From Desulfobacteraceae bacterium (GTDB lineage Bacteria > Desulfobacterota > Desulfobacteria > Desulfobacterales > JAUWMJ01): a DNA stretch of 7,126 nt. A program made the position numbers and the translations under genes. Below are positions 6,318 through 7,126 of this stretch, one piece after another. The stretch is from the NCBI GenBank assembly GCA_030612225.1, contig JAUWOH010000150.1, positions 1 through 7,126 on the forward strand. The letters run 5' to 3'. Every line of letters begins with the position of its first letter. Position 1 is the stretch's first letter. The notes beneath the pieces are model-generated. The model saw nothing but the letters and a program-made list of their open reading frames with translations. It ran no database searches and was not told the origin of the DNA.

Positions 6318-6479
6318 AGTGCCCTGTCATGCATCAACTGACGTGTCTTCCTTGCCTTTTTCCCTTTCCGCGGCGTTACGCCTTCAGTTACATAGCGAGA
6401 CTATGCGCCTTCAGGCGCGCCTTGCGGAAAGAAAAAAATACGGCGCAATCTCACGTCACTTGACACATGACAGGACACT
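6318..6479 (+). repeat. 162-base nested inverted-repeat element between pntAA and pntAB
   Basis: The terminal arms at 6318-6345 and 6452-6479 are complementary at 24 of 28 positions, beginning AGTGCCCTGTCATG and AGTGTCCTGTCATG when read inward. Inside, CTTTCCGC (6364-6371) pairs with GCGGAAAG (6424-6431). Three small hairpins occupy the core: GGCG-TTA-CGCC (6372-6382), CATAG-CGAGA-CTATG (6391-6405) and CGCCT-TC-AGGCG (6407-6418). Long terminal inverted repeats with no coding content fit a MITE-like or fold-back element. A clear target-site duplication could not be recognised. Confidence 0.75.
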
Positions 6480-6503
6480 GGGGAGGTAGGAGGTTGAGGA
6501 AAT

Positions 6504-6794
6504 ATGACTGAACTAATAATAATGCTGTTTGTATTCTTTTTATCTTTCTTAATTGGGTACCTCTTTATATCCAAAGTGCCCCAACTATTGCATACGCCTT
6601 TAATGTCAATGACAAATGCTATTTCGGCAGTTACCATACTGGGAGCACTTCTACTCTTTTCTGTTGAAACAACTCCATTCGAGAAAGTAATTGGCGTAAT
6701 CGCTATTGCAATGGCTACCTTCAATGTAGTGGGGGGATTTGTAATTACCGACCGTATGCTAAAACTGTTTAAGAGTAACACAGATATGAAGTGA
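6504..6794 (+). CDS. pntAB: NAD(P) transhydrogenase subunit alpha, part 2 (membrane domain)
   Basis: This 96-residue inner-membrane subunit contributes part of the proton channel (domain II) of the three-subunit transhydrogenase. It has hydrophobic segments at about 3-22, 38-56 and 62-82. The conserved stretches HTPLMSMTNAIS (about 30-41) and FNVVGGFVITDRML (about 73-86) are typical of the alpha-2 chain, and the length is usual. AGGAGG at 6488-6493 and GAGG nearer the ATG at 6504 provide ribosome binding sequence. It follows pntAA and precedes pntB, the standard order. The open frame on the opposite strand covering this gene is a shadow. Confidence 0.94.
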   Translation: MTELIIMLFVFFLSFLIGYLFISKVPQLLHTPLMSMTNAISAVTILGALLLFSVETTPFEKVIGVIAIAMATFNVVGGFVITDRMLKLFKSNTDMK

Positions 6795-6798
6795 ACCT

Positions 6799-6845
6799 TT
6801 TTTCTTTTCATTTTTTTCTAACCAGGACAAACCTGAAAAGAAAAA
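6799..6845 (+). terminator. AT-rich hairpin after pntAB, weak possible terminator or attenuator
   Basis: TTTTTCTTTTCA (6799-6810) is perfectly complementary to TGAAAAGAAAAA (6834-6845), with a 23-base loop, and is followed by GATTTTTT. The 12-base stem is almost all A-U pairs, so termination would at best be partial. It lies between pntAB and pntB, where full termination would be counterproductive. Confidence 0.35.
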
Positions 6846-6853
6846 GATTTTTT

Positions 6854-6934
6854 ATCACGAAAGCACGAAAGGACGAAAACACGAAAAAGTTAAAATTATA
6901 ATTTCGTGCTTTCCCTATTTCGTGTTTTCGTGAT
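6854..6934 (+). repeat. 'cacgaaa' fold-back repeat between pntAB and pntB
   Basis: The left half contains CACGAAA-type units about 8-9 bases apart: CACGAAA at 6857, CACGAAA at 6865, GACGAAA at 6872 and CACGAAA at 6880. The right half has the reverse complement (TTTCGTG, TTTCGTGAT). ATCACGAAA (6854-6862) pairs with TTTCGTGAT (6926-6934), and the centre is the palindrome AAATTATAATTT (6893-6904). From memory, repeats of this wording are common between genes in Desulfobacterota and some other phyla; that was not checked. It encodes nothing. Confidence 0.7.
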
Positions 6935-7051
6935 TGGTTTTATTATTTGCCATTAAAACAACAAATTTACAACTAAGGTACTAAAAATACAGACAAAGAA
7001 AACATCAAACCAGATGATGTCCGACTGCATAATCGTGGAGATAAAAAGCTT

Positions 7052-7126
7052 ATGAGTAACTGGTTACACTTATTGATTGATCTATCTGTTATTACACTTT
7101 TTTTTGTTGGATTCTATAAGTTCCGC
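7052..7126 (+). CDS. pntB: NAD(P) transhydrogenase subunit beta, N-terminal fragment (3' end outside window)
   Basis: Only the first 25 residues are present, starting MSNWLHLLIDLS, and the frame is open to the window edge. They form a hydrophobic stretch (about 5-22) ending FFVGFYKFR, which resembles the first membrane helix of PntB (FILGLK-type ending). The call rests mainly on position: the beta subunit, which carries membrane helices and the NADP(H)-binding domain III, normally follows pntAB. GTGGAG (7035-7040) lies 11 bases from the ATG, a somewhat long spacing. Confidence 0.75.
   Translation, partial: MSNWLHLLIDLSVITLFFVGFYKFR

Noticed and set aside
6289..6489. 66-residue plus-strand open frame after pntAA
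   Set aside because: It consists almost entirely of the inverted-repeat element and has no coding character.
6401..6811. 136-residue minus-strand open frame
   Set aside because: It lies opposite pntAB and runs into the palindromic repeat; composition and lack of a start site mark it as a shadow.
6857..6930. CRISPR array
   Set aside because: The units are only 7 bases, with 1-2 base separations and an inverted half; there are no spacers and no cas genes.

Overview
The window looks like part of a chromosome from an anaerobic, moderately AT-rich bacterium, most likely a Desulfobacterota (former deltaproteobacterial) relative. This is an inference from gene content: an NtrC-type two-component system beside a sigma-54 promoter, a GDH resembling those of clostridia and Bacteroides, a split-alpha transhydrogenase, and intergenic 'cacgaaa' fold-back repeats. 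No rRNA or other phylogenetic marker is present, so the lineage is tentative. All genes are on the + strand.

Region 1 (1-2130) holds the C-terminal part of a sensor histidine kinase, from the end of a GAF-like domain through HisKA and HATPase. It overlaps a full-length NtrC-family response regulator with receiver, sigma-54-interacting AAA+ (with GAFTGA) and Fis-type HTH domains. Region 2 (2131-2730) is a 600-base gap without a convincing gene. It holds a cluster of GTGGG/CCCCAC repeats, two inverted repeats, a near-perfect sigma-54 promoter (TGGCAC-N5-TTGCT, 2621-2636) pointing at the downstream genes, and a 13-base tandem repeat in the predicted leader.

Region 3 (2731-7126) reads as one transcription unit. 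It encodes a 102-aa protein with two C-x2-C...WHCEE modules, glutamate dehydrogenase (gdhA), a 141-aa HEAT-like helical-repeat protein of unknown function, and the proton-translocating nicotinamide nucleotide transhydrogenase as pntAA, pntAB and the start of pntB. The three longest gaps in this unit (after gdhA, after pntAA and after pntAB) each contain a different large imperfect palindrome. These resemble MITE-like or fold-back intergenic elements.

Working model (inference): the kinase/regulator pair activates the sigma-54 promoter and so couples ammonium assimilation or glutamate metabolism by GDH to NAD(H)/NADP(H) balancing by the membrane transhydrogenase. The Cys-rich twin-module protein and the HEAT-like protein would be uncharacterised partners. 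GDH residues that map to the coenzyme-selecting positions of the Clostridium symbiosum enzyme look NAD-type, which would make co-expression with a transhydrogenase functionally sensible.
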